Shown here: positions 45,325-53,076 of the stretch, piece by piece
Numbering within the stretch: the first letter of the stretch is position 1
How the letters are laid out: each line of letters opens with the position of its first letter
Assembly (NCBI RefSeq): GCF_001039045.1
Contig: NZ_LFEE01000018.1
Location: 191,342-255,341, forward strand
From: Lactiplantibacillus herbarum
GTDB lineage: Bacteria; Bacillota; Bacilli; Lactobacillales; Lactobacillaceae
Direction of reading: 5' to 3'
DNA length: 64,000 bases
Notes under the pieces: generated by a model
Database searches by the model: none
What the model saw: only the letters and a program-made list of their open reading frames with translations
Told to the model about the DNA's origin: nothing
Position numbers and translations under genes: made by a program

Positions 45325-47097
45325 ATGAGAGTAAGAAGGAATGTGTGGGCACCAATCATTATATTGATTGCCGCACTGATTGTGGCTTCACCGATTATAC
45401 TAAATAAAACGGCAGTTCTAGGTGTAGATAGTTACTTCCACTATAACCGAATTTATGAAGCAGCAATGCAGATTCGACACCATAACTTTAGTTTTTTAAA
45501 TTTGTATTCGTTTCAACAATCAGGTCGGATTATCAATCAATTGTATAGTCCGCTAATCACGTATATTTGTGGGGGGATACTCTTACTAGCCGGTAACTGG
45601 CTTCGTTTTCAGATCATCTCGATTGTTTTAGTCAGTTTTATTGCTGGCTATTCACTGTATCATGGTGCGCGTAGATTAGACTTACCGTTTAAAACTTCAA
45701 TTGCATTAGGCGTTGTTTACTTATCGTCTTTCTCAATTTATAGTTTTATCTTTGGATCTAACTGGCGAGCAATAGCATTGGCTTTCTTACCATTATTGAT
45801 CGGACCAATTGTTGATTTTTATAAGGGTGATTGGTCACTAGGCTCAATGCTATCGCTGGGTGTGATTGTGGGGATTATTACGCAAGCACAGATCATGACA
45901 ACAGCGTTAGTACTACCAATATTAGTGCCATTCTTTGTTATCGGATTGGTTAAATCACAACGCAAACTTCGTAGTCTTGGTTACTTATTAGTTGCCGTTG
46001 GCTTAGCGTTAATTCTTAGTTTGAACGTCGTCATGCCATATTTAGCAGTTACTGGTGGTGAGACGTTATTACCACCAACAAAGCTACCTTTAGTTCTGGG
46101 TGTCACTAATCTTGTTGTTCCATTTGTTGATCACAGTACGCCACTCAGCATTTCAATTCTATGTTTAGTGTTTTATTTTGCGATGGCAGGTCTCATTTGT
46201 TTCTGGAAAAAGGCGACCTGGATGTCACGATTACTATTGATCATTGCAACAATTTATATCGTATTGGGGACGACGCTAGTTCCTTGGCAACAGATTGATG
46301 ATTCGTGGCCAATGCTAGGTCGCTACCTCCAATTACCACGACGGTTTACAATTATCGGGATCTCATTCTTGATTTTAGGTGCGGCAAGCCTATTCCGCGA
46401 TATTTTAGATACAGATTCTGAAGAACAGCTTAATGATCGGGTTGGATTAATTGCCAGTGTAATGGCAATTGCTTCCGTACTCTCATTAGCGATTGCGACT
46501 GCTAATACGGTTGGCATGTACCAGAATCCCTCAGTCAAGTTATCTCAGGGACTCGGAACCACTGATACTAATGTGAATAGCGTCGTTTATCAGGGTAAAA
46601 AAATTACTAATATTGTTCAAATTCAGCCAGCGTTCCATACAAGCAACTTATCCACGCTAATTCGGATCGTTGCTCGAACAACTCCTGATTATGTGCCGGT
46701 CAAAAAAGTTGATAACCACTATTCTTACTATAATGGTTACAATAAATATGTGGTTAAGCAGTATCGTAAGTACAAGCATACGGTTAAAAAGGGCGGCATC
46801 ATGACCATGTCTTGGACGAATAAAGGTCGGGCTAAGCGGCAACAGATTCCGATAGTTGCATACAAGCAGACTAAAGTAACCTTGAATGGTAAGGTGCTGA
46901 AACACAGTAGCTTTAAGCCAACAAAACTTGGGACAATTAAAGTTAAAAGTCAGCATGGTAAAAATACGTTGAAAATAGTCTATACACCACGCAAGAGCAG
47001 TATTCTTGGCATTTGGATTTCGATACTTGTGTGGATTGGTGTCGCAGTAGTTGCTTTGGGACGTGGTTTTAAACGTCAAAAAAGTGAACAAAGCTAG
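45325..47097 (+). CDS. Large membrane protein, GT-C-like
   Basis: 590 aa with about eleven hydrophobic helices in the first ~420 residues and one more near the C-terminus (IWISILVWIGVAVVAL), separated by a ~150-residue Lys/Tyr-rich extracellular domain. An early loop GVDSYFHYNRIYEA resembles the D-x-x-x-H loop of GT-C type glycosyltransferases and YfhO-like proteins. The acceptor and sugar are unknown. GGGAG precedes the ATG; 27 bases after the CPS-like gene, so it may be part of that operon. The call is structural, not functional. Confidence 0.65.
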   Translation: MRVRRNVWAPIIILIAALIVASPIILNKTAVLGVDSYFHYNRIYEAAMQIRHHNFSFLNLYSFQQSGRIINQLYSPLITYICGGILLLAGNWLRFQIISIVLVSFIAGYSLYHGARRLDLPFKTSIALGVVYLSSFSIYSFIFGSNWRAIALAFLPLLIGPIVDFYKGDWSLGSMLSLGVIVGIITQAQIMTTALVLPILVPFFVIGLVKSQRKLRSLGYLLVAVGLALILSLNVVMPYLAVTGGETLLPPTKLPLVLGVTNLVVPFVDHSTPLSISILCLVFYFAMAGLICFWKKATWMSRLLLIIATIYIVLGTTLVPWQQIDDSWPMLGRYLQLPRRFTIIGISFLILGAASLFRDILDTDSEEQLNDRVGLIASVMAIASVLSLAIATANTVGMYQNPSVKLSQGLGTTDTNVNSVVYQGKKITNIVQIQPAFHTSNLSTLIRIVARTTPDYVPVKKVDNHYSYYNGYNKYVVKQYRKYKHTVKKGGIMTMSWTNKGRAKRQQIPIVAYKQTKVTLNGKVLKHSSFKPTKLGTIKVKSQHGKNTLKIVYTPRKSSILGIWISILVWIGVAVVALGRGFKRQKSEQS

Positions 47098-47129
47098 GCT
47101 ATCATGAATTAAATAGGTGTAATGTCAAG

Positions 47130-47163
47130 AACTGGCCAACTAAATTTAGTTGACCAGTTTTTT
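47130..47163 (+). terminator. Terminator after the membrane protein gene
   Basis: Stem AACTGG-CAACTAAA / TTTAGTTG-CCAGTT followed by T-tract. Confidence 0.9.
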
Positions 47164-47244
47164 ATATTCCAGTTTATGTTTGCGCTTACAAGTGTGTTAT
47201 GCTTTATTTAAGCAATTAACTATCGAGAAAGTTGGCTAAATACA

Positions 47245-47859
47245 TTGACTAAAACCTTATATATGATGCGCCACGGACAGACCTTATTCAATCAGCTAAA
47301 AAAGATTCAGGGCTGGTGTGATTCACCTTTAACTGCGAAGGGAATCGCGGATGCTAAACGGATTGGTGCCTACTTTGATGAACAGGGGATTACTTTCGAT
47401 CATGCTTATTGTTCAACTCAGGAACGTGCTAGTGATACGTTGGAACTAGTGACGGATCAACCATATGAACGTTTAAAAGGAATCAAGGAATGGAACTTTG
47501 GGATCTTTGAAGGTGAGAGTGAGACACTAAACCCTCAACCAGACCCCGTTCGTCATAGCCACGGCGATTTCTTTTTGCAGTATGGCGGTGAAAATGATCT
47601 TCAGGTGCAGCAACGGGTGGTTGAAACGCTAACTAAGGTAATGGAACGTCCTGATAACCAACAAGTTTTGGCGGTTAGTCATGGTGGTGCTAGCTTCATG
47701 TTCTTACGGCGCTGGTTATCAGTTGAAGCGATTGAACAGCAGGGGATTAAGCTGGATAACTGTGCTGTCTTGAAATATCAATATGATGCGGGAGTCTTCA
47801 CGTTTGCCGGGATTTATAATTTACCACAACTAGAGACTGCAACAACTGTTAAAAATTAA
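47245..47859 (+). CDS. Histidine phosphatase family protein (phosphoglycerate mutase-like)
   Basis: 204 aa. Catalytic MMRHGQTLFN with the phospho-accepting His, second His in AVSHGGASFMF and acid EWNFGIFEGE. Two-histidine phosphatase of the GpmB/PhoE type; substrate not predictable. The open frame begins with TTG 47245 (TKTLYMMRHG); the ribosome binding site GAGAAAG is weak and far, so the start is the least certain part. Monocistronic between terminators. Confidence 0.85.
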   Translation: MTKTLYMMRHGQTLFNQLKKIQGWCDSPLTAKGIADAKRIGAYFDEQGITFDHAYCSTQERASDTLELVTDQPYERLKGIKEWNFGIFEGESETLNPQPDPVRHSHGDFFLQYGGENDLQVQQRVVETLTKVMERPDNQQVLAVSHGGASFMFLRRWLSVEAIEQQGIKLDNCAVLKYQYDAGVFTFAGIYNLPQLETATTVKN

Positions 47860-47916
47860 AATTATGTAAACTAGATTCTGCGAGACTATATCATAAACTG
47901 ATTAGATTGAATAATT

Positions 47917-47957
47917 AAAACCGGCCACCCAATCTTTTTGCTGGGTAGCCGGTTTTA
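47917..47957. terminator. Bidirectional terminator
   Basis: Stem AAAACCGGC-ACCCA / TGGGT-GCCGGTTTTA between convergent genes. Confidence 0.88.
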
Positions 47958-48353
47958 TTACTTACGCCAAAACGTCGTGGTATTGATTTTGGTATCAAGA
48001 TTATATTGGATTGCTTGTGTTAATAAGGGGTAGTTAACGGGCTTAGTAAAACTGATTTTCCAAAGCATCTTAGTGGTTTCATCACCGGCAGCCACAATTT
48101 GATCATGGAAGTGATCGAGCGTGACTTTTTCGAGTGCGACGCTGAAGTGTGGTTTGGCAACGCTAAAACCAATGATGAACGTATCGTGGTCAGTGAACAT
48201 TGGTTGATTCCAGGCTAACTTCGGTTTTAGTTGTGGAAACGTGGTATGCACCCAGTTGAGCACGGTGATAAAAGCGATTTGATGATCTGCATCGTCGATG
48301 GTCGCTAAAAAAGGGGCAAAAACTTGTAAGTCGTCCGTTAAATCAGTTGTCAT
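47958..48353 (-). CDS. DUF1801 protein, iron-chaperone (YdhG-like) fold
   Basis: 131 aa. The pattern NWVHTTFPQLKPKLAWNQPMF, HDTFIIGFSVAKPHFSVALE and KMLWKISFTKPVNYPLL is that of DUF1801 proteins related to Bacillus YdhG (Fra), a frataxin-like iron chaperone. Whether iron binding is retained is not visible. GGAGG precedes the ATG. The gene is solitary; on its upstream side is a strong hairpin and then a possible 38-codon gene. Confidence 0.8.
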   Translation of the reverse strand: MTTDLTDDLQVFAPFLATIDDADHQIAFITVLNWVHTTFPQLKPKLAWNQPMFTDHDTFIIGFSVAKPHFSVALEKVTLDHFHDQIVAAGDETTKMLWKISFTKPVNYPLLTQAIQYNLDTKINTTTFWRK

Positions 48354-48411
48354 TGGCGTATCCTCCAGTATTAGATACTTTTAGTGTAGCGAAGGGCCTG
48401 TTTAAAAGCAA

Positions 48412-48460
48412 ATTATCCCGCTTAGATCAGTCTTTAAATAGCTGATCTAAGCGGGATAAT
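48412..48460 (-). terminator. Hairpin with 19-base perfect arms
   Basis: ATTATCCCGCTTAGATCAG and its exact complement flank an 11-base loop. On the minus strand it is followed by ttgctttt, which fits a terminator for the small ORF at 48513; the T-tract is modest. It could also be part of a small RNA. Confidence 0.6.
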
Positions 48461-48461
48461 A

Positions 48462-48475
48462 TTGTCACGTGACAA
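48462..48475. repeat. 14-base perfect palindrome
   Basis: TTGTCACGTGACAA lies directly next to the 19-base hairpin. It might be an operator, but no promoter is recognisable beside it. Confidence 0.3.
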
Positions 48476-48512
48476 GCCCACTACGATTTGAAACGTGATT
48501 TTAATAATAAGC

Positions 48513-48629
48513 CTAATTAGTTAGTTGCCAGAGCCAGTACGGATGCTTATCTGGAACATAGTTGATGACGTTGGTTCGGATTGATGTCTGGGGATGATTA
48601 GTGTTAACGAGTTCGTATGATTTTTGCAT
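48513..48629 (-). CDS. Possible small protein, 38 aa
   Basis: ATG at 48627-48629 with AGGAGAGG ten bases upstream, TAG at 48513-48515. The peptide has no signal or membrane segment; it is polar and ends with an aromatic stretch (DKHPYWLWQLTN). A strong hairpin with a T-rich 3' flank follows 52 bases downstream, so promoter-to-terminator spacing would fit a small independent mRNA. I recognise no homologue. Alternative: chance ORF in an intergenic gap of 468 bases; ribosome binding site plus terminator speak against this. Confidence 0.5.
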   Translation of the reverse strand: MQKSYELVNTNHPQTSIRTNVINYVPDKHPYWLWQLTN

Positions 48630-48765
48630 GGTATCAGTTCCTCTCCTGATTGAATAACCTAAGTTTAGTCGGAAACAGGATGAGGGACTACTGGGTTTTG
48701 ATAAGGAGCATCTAAGATTTTCTTAGAAAGCCTGATTATACGTTTGACTGCTTGAAATAATGGTA

Positions 48766-48807
48766 ATAGGCCACCACAATTCGTTTGGCTTGATTGTGGT
48801 GGCCTAT
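48766..48807 (-). terminator. Strong hairpin after the CAT-like gene
   Basis: Perfect 15-base arms ATAGGCCACCACAAT and complement with a 12-base loop, 15 bases after the stop codon. No T-run follows on the minus strand, so it may act as mRNA stabiliser as well as terminator. Confidence 0.6.
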
Positions 48808-48821
48808 CACTACTTAGAAGG

Positions 48822-49490
48822 TTAATTCAAGTATTGTTCTGGTTGCGACCACATCGTTTGTAAATCATTAAAGAATTTACTGAGATGGTAACCATCCGCT
48901 GTAGCGTGGTTGATTGTAATGCTGAGTGGCATCGTTGTTTTAGCCGTACTAGTTACAAATTGTCCCGCTTGAAAGATCGGGAAAAACGTTGTTAAGGGTT
49001 TGAATGGTAGTGGCGTATAACTTGTAAAATGAACGGTGGGTAAACTACCGATATTCACTAAGTTCGGCGTTTGCGGTGCTTTAGGCATCGGACCTGGCGT
49101 CTGGCTGTATTCAGCTTGATCAGTCAAGTAGCACTGATAAAAAGTCTGGAAATCCGGATCAAACGTGGTCCACAGATTAGCCATGGTGTGATCAGCATGC
49201 AAGATCGTATACGACGGGTGTAAGACATCGAAGGTAACGAGTTGCTCATTCACGTAACCGACCCGCATTTCGGGATGTTCCGTTAGTAATCGGCTAACCA
49301 AATATAGATAAATCGCGTTGAATTTAATATGATGAGTCCGCGCCCACGTGTACGTTGGGGTAATATCCATGTCAACGGTGAGGCTGAAACCACTTGGATC
49401 CATTTTAGTGAAGTAGTAAAAGTAAGGTTGACGCGCCCAAGTGGTTTGATCGATCAGTTCGGCGTGCATGTTGGGCTGTTCAGTTGTCAT
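48822..49490 (-). CDS. CatA-like O-acetyltransferase (chloramphenicol acetyltransferase family)
   Basis: 222 aa, CAT fold. N-terminal QPYFYYFTKMDPSGFSLTVD matches the CAT entry segment; the catalytic motif H-H-x-x-x-D-G reads N-H-A-T-A-D-G, so the general-base His is kept and the preceding His is Asn. True chloramphenicol resistance cannot be assumed; many such chromosomal homologues acetylate unknown hydroxyl compounds. ATG 49490 (GGGAGG seven bases upstream) follows the GIY-YIG stop by one base. Third gene of the DUF2087 operon. Confidence 0.83.
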   Translation of the reverse strand: MTTEQPNMHAELIDQTTWARQPYFYYFTKMDPSGFSLTVDMDITPTYTWARTHHIKFNAIYLYLVSRLLTEHPEMRVGYVNEQLVTFDVLHPSYTILHADHTMANLWTTFDPDFQTFYQCYLTDQAEYSQTPGPMPKAPQTPNLVNIGSLPTVHFTSYTPLPFKPLTTFFPIFQAGQFVTSTAKTTMPLSITINHATADGYHLSKFFNDLQTMWSQPEQYLN

Positions 49491-49491
49491 G

Positions 49492-49860
49492 TTAGTCCTC
49501 CCAGTCTTTTGGTCGTTGGTTATAACCATGTTCGTCGAATGGCTGCAACTGATGTAACCATTTTGTTTTAAGTTCCTTTAACGTTGCTCGCATATTTTGA
49601 ACATCGGTTGTGTCTTCTTTAAATAGGATGCTGTAAGTAAATGCGTCGGCACCGAGCTCATTCCAGTCCGCTTGTAACGGGGTATTGCGGTAAAAGTTTT
49701 TGTTCAAGTTTAATTGATAAAAGTTCCAACGGTTATGCAAATTTGGAACCGTATCGATCCAGATTTTTTGATTGCGTTCATTCTTGATCTGGATCACGCC
49801 GTAATAAGTTGGCGCCATTTTATAAGCTTGTTGTAGGGCTTGTCTGTGTTCAGATTGCAC
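49492..49860 (-). CDS. GIY-YIG-like domain protein
   Basis: 122 aa. The segment YYGVIQIKNERNQKIWIDTV has the shape of a GIY-YIG N-terminal hairpin, followed by NLHNRWNFYQLNL and a helix rich in polar residues, but the motif itself is eroded (YGVIQ...WID rather than GIY...YIG). In Bacillus, similar GIY-YIG-like domains occur next to or fused with DUF2087, which this arrangement repeats as separate genes. Nuclease activity is doubtful. GTG start 49858-49860 with AAGGAGGAATAGCA, a very strong ribosome binding site. Confidence 0.7.
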   Translation of the reverse strand: MQSEHRQALQQAYKMAPTYYGVIQIKNERNQKIWIDTVPNLHNRWNFYQLNLNKNFYRNTPLQADWNELGADAFTYSILFKEDTTDVQNMRATLKELKTKWLHQLQPFDEHGYNQRPKDWED

Positions 49861-49862
49861 TG

Positions 49863-50585
49863 CTATTCCTCCTTAGTGGTTCGCCAGTATTGACGACCGT
49901 CCGCTGTTCGTTTGAGAAAGCCGTAGTCAATCAGGTAACGTCTGACTGTCGTGAAGTCAAAGTAGATCGGACGTAGGTAGCCATTTAATTCATCTTCTGA
50001 AAGTCGCTGATCACTCGGAATCTCATCAACGATGCGAGTCAAGATGATAACGATCGTTTTTTGCTTTTTAGGCCACCGCTTCAGTTGTAGTGGAGTCTGG
50101 TCAAAGTCAAAATAATGCTGCAGGGTTGTAGCAGCTTCATCCTCGGTAATCATAAAACGGTCGTCAACGGGGCCCGTCTGTGTAGGGACCTCAATCAGAT
50201 CATTAGCAGCCGTGGCTTGGTCAAAGACTGATTGGTAAATGGCTAAGTATAATTTAGCCTGTTTGGCCTTCTCACGAAACGTAAATTTTTGATGGCGAAT
50301 CGTCGCCGCCGCAAGCTGAAACTGAGTAGCGAGTTCTGCATCCTTAATTCCAGTAGCAAAAGCCGTCAGTAGATCCTGTTGCTTCGTTGTCAATGTGTTG
50401 TAACGGCTATTCAGATGGATCAGTTGAGTCTGATTACCACCGTGAACAACGGTAAGATGTTGTTGAATATCAGTAATTGCTGTATCTAAAGGCCAGTTAG
50501 CATCACAGTAGTTACAGTTGTTAGTTGATGCGGTAGCGTGCCACCCTTGAATCAGGTCGGTGACGGATAATTGGGTTAAATCCAT
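49863..50585 (-). CDS. DUF2087 regulator with LuxR-like HTH and possible zinc finger
   Basis: 240 aa. N-terminal C24-x2-C27-x15-H43-x4-H48 looks like a small zinc-binding element. Residues about 63-120 (YNTLTTKQQDLLTAF..ELATQFQLAAATIRHQKF) form a LuxR/sigma-4-like helix-turn-helix. The C-terminal 75 residues match DUF2087: WPKKQKTIVIILTRIVDEIP.. YFDFTTVRRYLIDYGFLKR. ATG 50585 follows GGAGGG by six bases. Its promoter is overlapped by a palindrome of a kind repeated three times in the divergent gap, so autoregulation is likely. Heads the regulator/GIY-YIG/CAT-like operon. Confidence 0.8.
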   Translation of the reverse strand: MDLTQLSVTDLIQGWHATASTNNCNYCDANWPLDTAITDIQQHLTVVHGGNQTQLIHLNSRYNTLTTKQQDLLTAFATGIKDAELATQFQLAAATIRHQKFTFREKAKQAKLYLAIYQSVFDQATAANDLIEVPTQTGPVDDRFMITEDEAATTLQHYFDFDQTPLQLKRWPKKQKTIVIILTRIVDEIPSDQRLSEDELNGYLRPIYFDFTTVRRYLIDYGFLKRTADGRQYWRTTKEE

Positions 50586-50607
50586 ATGAGTCCCTCCAAT
50601 GAGTATG

Positions 50608-50636
50608 ATTATACGATTGTTTATCGATATTGTAAA
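50608..50636 (-). promoter_or_regulatory. Promoter of the DUF2087 operon
   Basis: TTTACA (-35, 50631-50636), exact 17-base spacer, TATAAT (-10, 50608-50613) on the minus strand. The -35 lies inside the first 19-base palindrome. Confidence 0.8.
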
Positions 50637-50709
50637 CACGACTGGTTAAATAAAGTTTATCGATTTGATAAACAAATTATTTTGAATGGTGTTTATTATT
50701 ATTGTAAAC
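50619..50709. repeat. Three 19-base operator palindromes at 36-base spacing
   Basis: GTTTA-N9-TAAAC occurs at 50619-50637, 50655-50673 and 50691-50709. Start-to-start distance is exactly 36 in both intervals; the first two also share the inner TCGAT. The first overlaps the -35 of the DUF2087 promoter, the third ends 14 bases before the -35 of the Nudix promoter. This arrangement suits a regulator that represses its own operon and acts on the divergent gene. Confidence 0.85.
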
Positions 50710-50723
50710 ACGCTTTAAACAGT

Positions 50724-50752
50724 TTGACATCAACTCGTAAAGCACTTACGAT
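50724..50752 (+). promoter_or_regulatory. Promoter of the Nudix gene
   Basis: TTGACA (50724-50729), 17-base spacer, TACGAT (50747-50752), 35 bases before the start codon. Confidence 0.7.
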
Positions 50753-50786
50753 GAAGGCCGCTTCTAAGTTGAAAGGGTGTGACCAT

Positions 50787-51281
50787 ATGGAAAAGTATCA
50801 TCGAGCGTTTGGTGTCTACGGTATTATTGGTGACGAACAGGCGTTGATCGTCACTAAGAAGTTTGGCGGTCCTTATACGAACCGCTACGATTTACCAGGT
50901 GGCAGTTTGGAAGATGGCGAGGCGCTTGACCATGCTATTTACCGTGAAATCCAAGAGGAAACTGGGTTGCTACCAACGACACTGCATCAATTGGGTGCAA
51001 CGAGTTTCCGTTATCCCTGGACATTTGAACAGTGGCAATTCAATCAACACATTGCGATCTTTTACCGCGTTGTTGCAACGGACGGCAGGCTAGCTCAACA
51101 GGTTGCGAATTTTGCTGGTCAGGATTCACATGGCGCACTGCGAGTTCCGTTAGATGAATTAATATTAGCCAACTCGTCACCGCTAGTTTTGAAAGCGAAA
51201 CAGGTCTTACAAACTGGGCACTTCGATCCGGCTGATACAGTCTATGATCAGTGGACCGTTTTAGAACAGCCGGTTTATTAA
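50787..51281 (+). CDS. Nudix hydrolase
   Basis: 164 aa. Perfect Nudix box G-x5-E-x7-R-E-x-x-E-E-x-G in GSLEDGEALD..YREIQEETGL. Such enzymes cleave nucleoside diphosphates linked to another moiety (dNTPs, ADP-ribose, ADP-sugars and others); the substrate is not evident. AAAGGGTG lies seven bases before ATG 50787; the longer open frame upstream runs through the operators and is not coding. Divergently paired with the DUF2087 regulator, and so probably its regulon partner. Confidence 0.88.
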   Translation: MEKYHRAFGVYGIIGDEQALIVTKKFGGPYTNRYDLPGGSLEDGEALDHAIYREIQEETGLLPTTLHQLGATSFRYPWTFEQWQFNQHIAIFYRVVATDGRLAQQVANFAGQDSHGALRVPLDELILANSSPLVLKAKQVLQTGHFDPADTVYDQWTVLEQPVY

Positions 51282-51310
51282 AACTTATAAATTTAAATAG
51301 TGATAAATGA

Positions 51311-51363
51311 AAATTTGCCCCCTAATCATTCGGCATGTTCTACCGATGATTAGGGGGCAAATT
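51311..51363. terminator. Bidirectional terminator
   Basis: Arms AATTTGCCCCCTAATCAT-CGG and complement enclose a 9-base loop, between Nudix and rqcH genes. Confidence 0.88.
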
Positions 51364-51369
51364 AGTTTA

Positions 51370-53076
51370 CTAAGATTTTGGTGTTAGTTGCTCAACCAGG
51401 TTGGCATCTGGTGAAACGTACAATGTCTTTTGTCCTTCGTAAATGACAAAACCAGGCTTAGCGCCATTCGGTTTGCGAATTCGACGAACCTGCACGTAAT
51501 CGACGGGCACCGTAGCTGAACTGCGCGCTTTCGAGAAGTAAGCGGCTAAATTAGCAGCTTCTGATAGCGTCTGTTCACTCGGGTTATCTGAATGGATGAT
51601 AACGTGGGAACCCGGAATCTTTTGCGTATGCAACCAGTAGTCACTCTTGCGAGCAGTCTTAAGAGTCAACTGATCGTTTTGACGATTATTCTTACCGACA
51701 GAAATTTCAGTACCATCAGTAGCCGTGAAAGTCTGCGGCTGGCTAGGCTTACGAGAACTGCGTTGCTTTTTCTTTGACTGATTCTTCTTCATGTAACCCT
51801 GTTGCATGAGTTCTTCCCGAATCTCCGCAATATCAGCAGGGCTTGCTAGCTCGATTTGGGTTTGGATGTTGTCCAAGTAATCAATCTCAGTTTGGGTGAG
51901 TTCAATCTGTTCGCCAACATAAATGACGGCGTTCTTTTGTTTTTGGTAACGGGAGAAGTATTTCTGTGCGTTACGCGAAGGTGATAATTGATTCGATAAC
52001 TGAATTTCTAGTGGTTCGTTATCATGATAATAATCAGGTAACGAAATTGTTGTCATGCCACGCTTGACTTCATGCAAGTAGGTCGTCAGAATTTCACCCT
52101 TAAGCCGTAGCTCGTCTGCTTGTTTGGTGTTTGCTAACGTCTGTTCGAGTTTTTTAAGCTTAGTACGATTCTTCTTTAGGTTGTTTTTAACCACTCGAAT
52201 CAAGTTACCGGCTTGCTGCTGAACACGTTCGCGTTGAGCAGCATCGGCGTAATAGAAATCAAGCAGTTGACTCAACGTTTCAAATTGGCGGGTTGGTTCG
52301 CCAAAGTGGGGGAACGGACCGGCTGCAAACATCGTTTTACGATTAGGCAGTGTCAGCAAAGTGGCCTGTGGTTGGTTGAATTGATCAAAAAAGGCTTGAT
52401 AGTGTTGCGCTAAGTCACCGGGTTGGTGAAGATCGGCAGCTAGTTGTTGTGAACTGTCACGGCCTAGTCCTTGATAATGCTGTTGCAACTGTTTAGCTAA
52501 GACGTCTTCGTTAGGATAGTCCTTCACTAAAGCTAAGTAATCTGAGTTAGTCGTAAATGGATCTTGCTTATCTTGCTTAGGCGGTTCGATATAAGTTGCG
52601 CCAGGTAGCAGAAGACGGTAACGGTTTTGATCGGCGCCAACGTGCTTGATTGCATCTAAGATTCTATTGGTCTGACGATCAACTAAAATAACGTTACTGT
52701 GACGAGCCATAATCTCGATGATTAAGACCAGTGTTTCGGTATCGCCCAATTCATCACGGGTCGTAACCGTCAGATGGACGACGCGGTCATTGGCTGCTTG
52801 ACTCACATCGGTGATGATGGCGCCTTGCAAATACTTGCGCATCATCATCGCAAAGTTAGTCGGTACCGCCGGATTAACGTAAGGAATCTGAGTTACTTGA
52901 ATCCGTGGATAAGTTGGGTCAGCCGATAATAGTACGGGCCAATTTTTTCGATTTGCACGGACTGTTAAGATTAATTCGTTTTGGTAGGGTTGATTGATTT
53001 TAGAAATACGTCCACCAATTAGTGTCTGACGTAGTTCAGTGACCATGGCGTGGGTGAATAAGCCATCAAAAGACAT
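51370..53076 (-). CDS. rqcH: Rqc2 homologue RqcH (NFACT, FbpA family)
   Basis: 568 aa. Ribosome quality control factor that binds stalled 50S-peptidyl-tRNA and recruits tRNA-Ala for C-terminal alanine tailing; earlier annotated as fibronectin-binding protein. NFACT-N domain begins MSFDGLFTHAMVTELR with GGRISKINQPY; a central coiled coil (about 280-430) and the NFACT-R domain with DYWLHTQKIPGSHVII and VRRIRKPNGAKPGFV follow. A basic KKNQSKKKQRSSRKPSQ linker precedes NFACT-R. AAAGCGAG precedes the ATG. Monocistronic. Confidence 0.93.
   Translation of the reverse strand: MSFDGLFTHAMVTELRQTLIGGRISKINQPYQNELILTVRANRKNWPVLLSADPTYPRIQVTQIPYVNPAVPTNFAMMMRKYLQGAIITDVSQAANDRVVHLTVTTRDELGDTETLVLIIEIMARHSNVILVDRQTNRILDAIKHVGADQNRYRLLLPGATYIEPPKQDKQDPFTTNSDYLALVKDYPNEDVLAKQLQQHYQGLGRDSSQQLAADLHQPGDLAQHYQAFFDQFNQPQATLLTLPNRKTMFAAGPFPHFGEPTRQFETLSQLLDFYYADAAQRERVQQQAGNLIRVVKNNLKKNRTKLKKLEQTLANTKQADELRLKGEILTTYLHEVKRGMTTISLPDYYHDNEPLEIQLSNQLSPSRNAQKYFSRYQKQKNAVIYVGEQIELTQTEIDYLDNIQTQIELASPADIAEIREELMQQGYMKKNQSKKKQRSSRKPSQPQTFTATDGTEISVGKNNRQNDQLTLKTARKSDYWLHTQKIPGSHVIIHSDNPSEQTLSEAANLAAYFSKARSSATVPVDYVQVRRIRKPNGAKPGFVIYEGQKTLYVSPDANLVEQLTPKS

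Noticed and set aside
50619-50709. Regular repeats resembling a small CRISPR array
   Set aside because: Units are only 19 bases, palindromic throughout, with 17-base gaps; they overlap promoter elements and no cas gene is near. Operators explain them better.
50586-50786. 67-residue N-terminal extension of the Nudix protein
   Set aside because: It would run through the operators and promoter; ATG 50787 has its own ribosome binding site.
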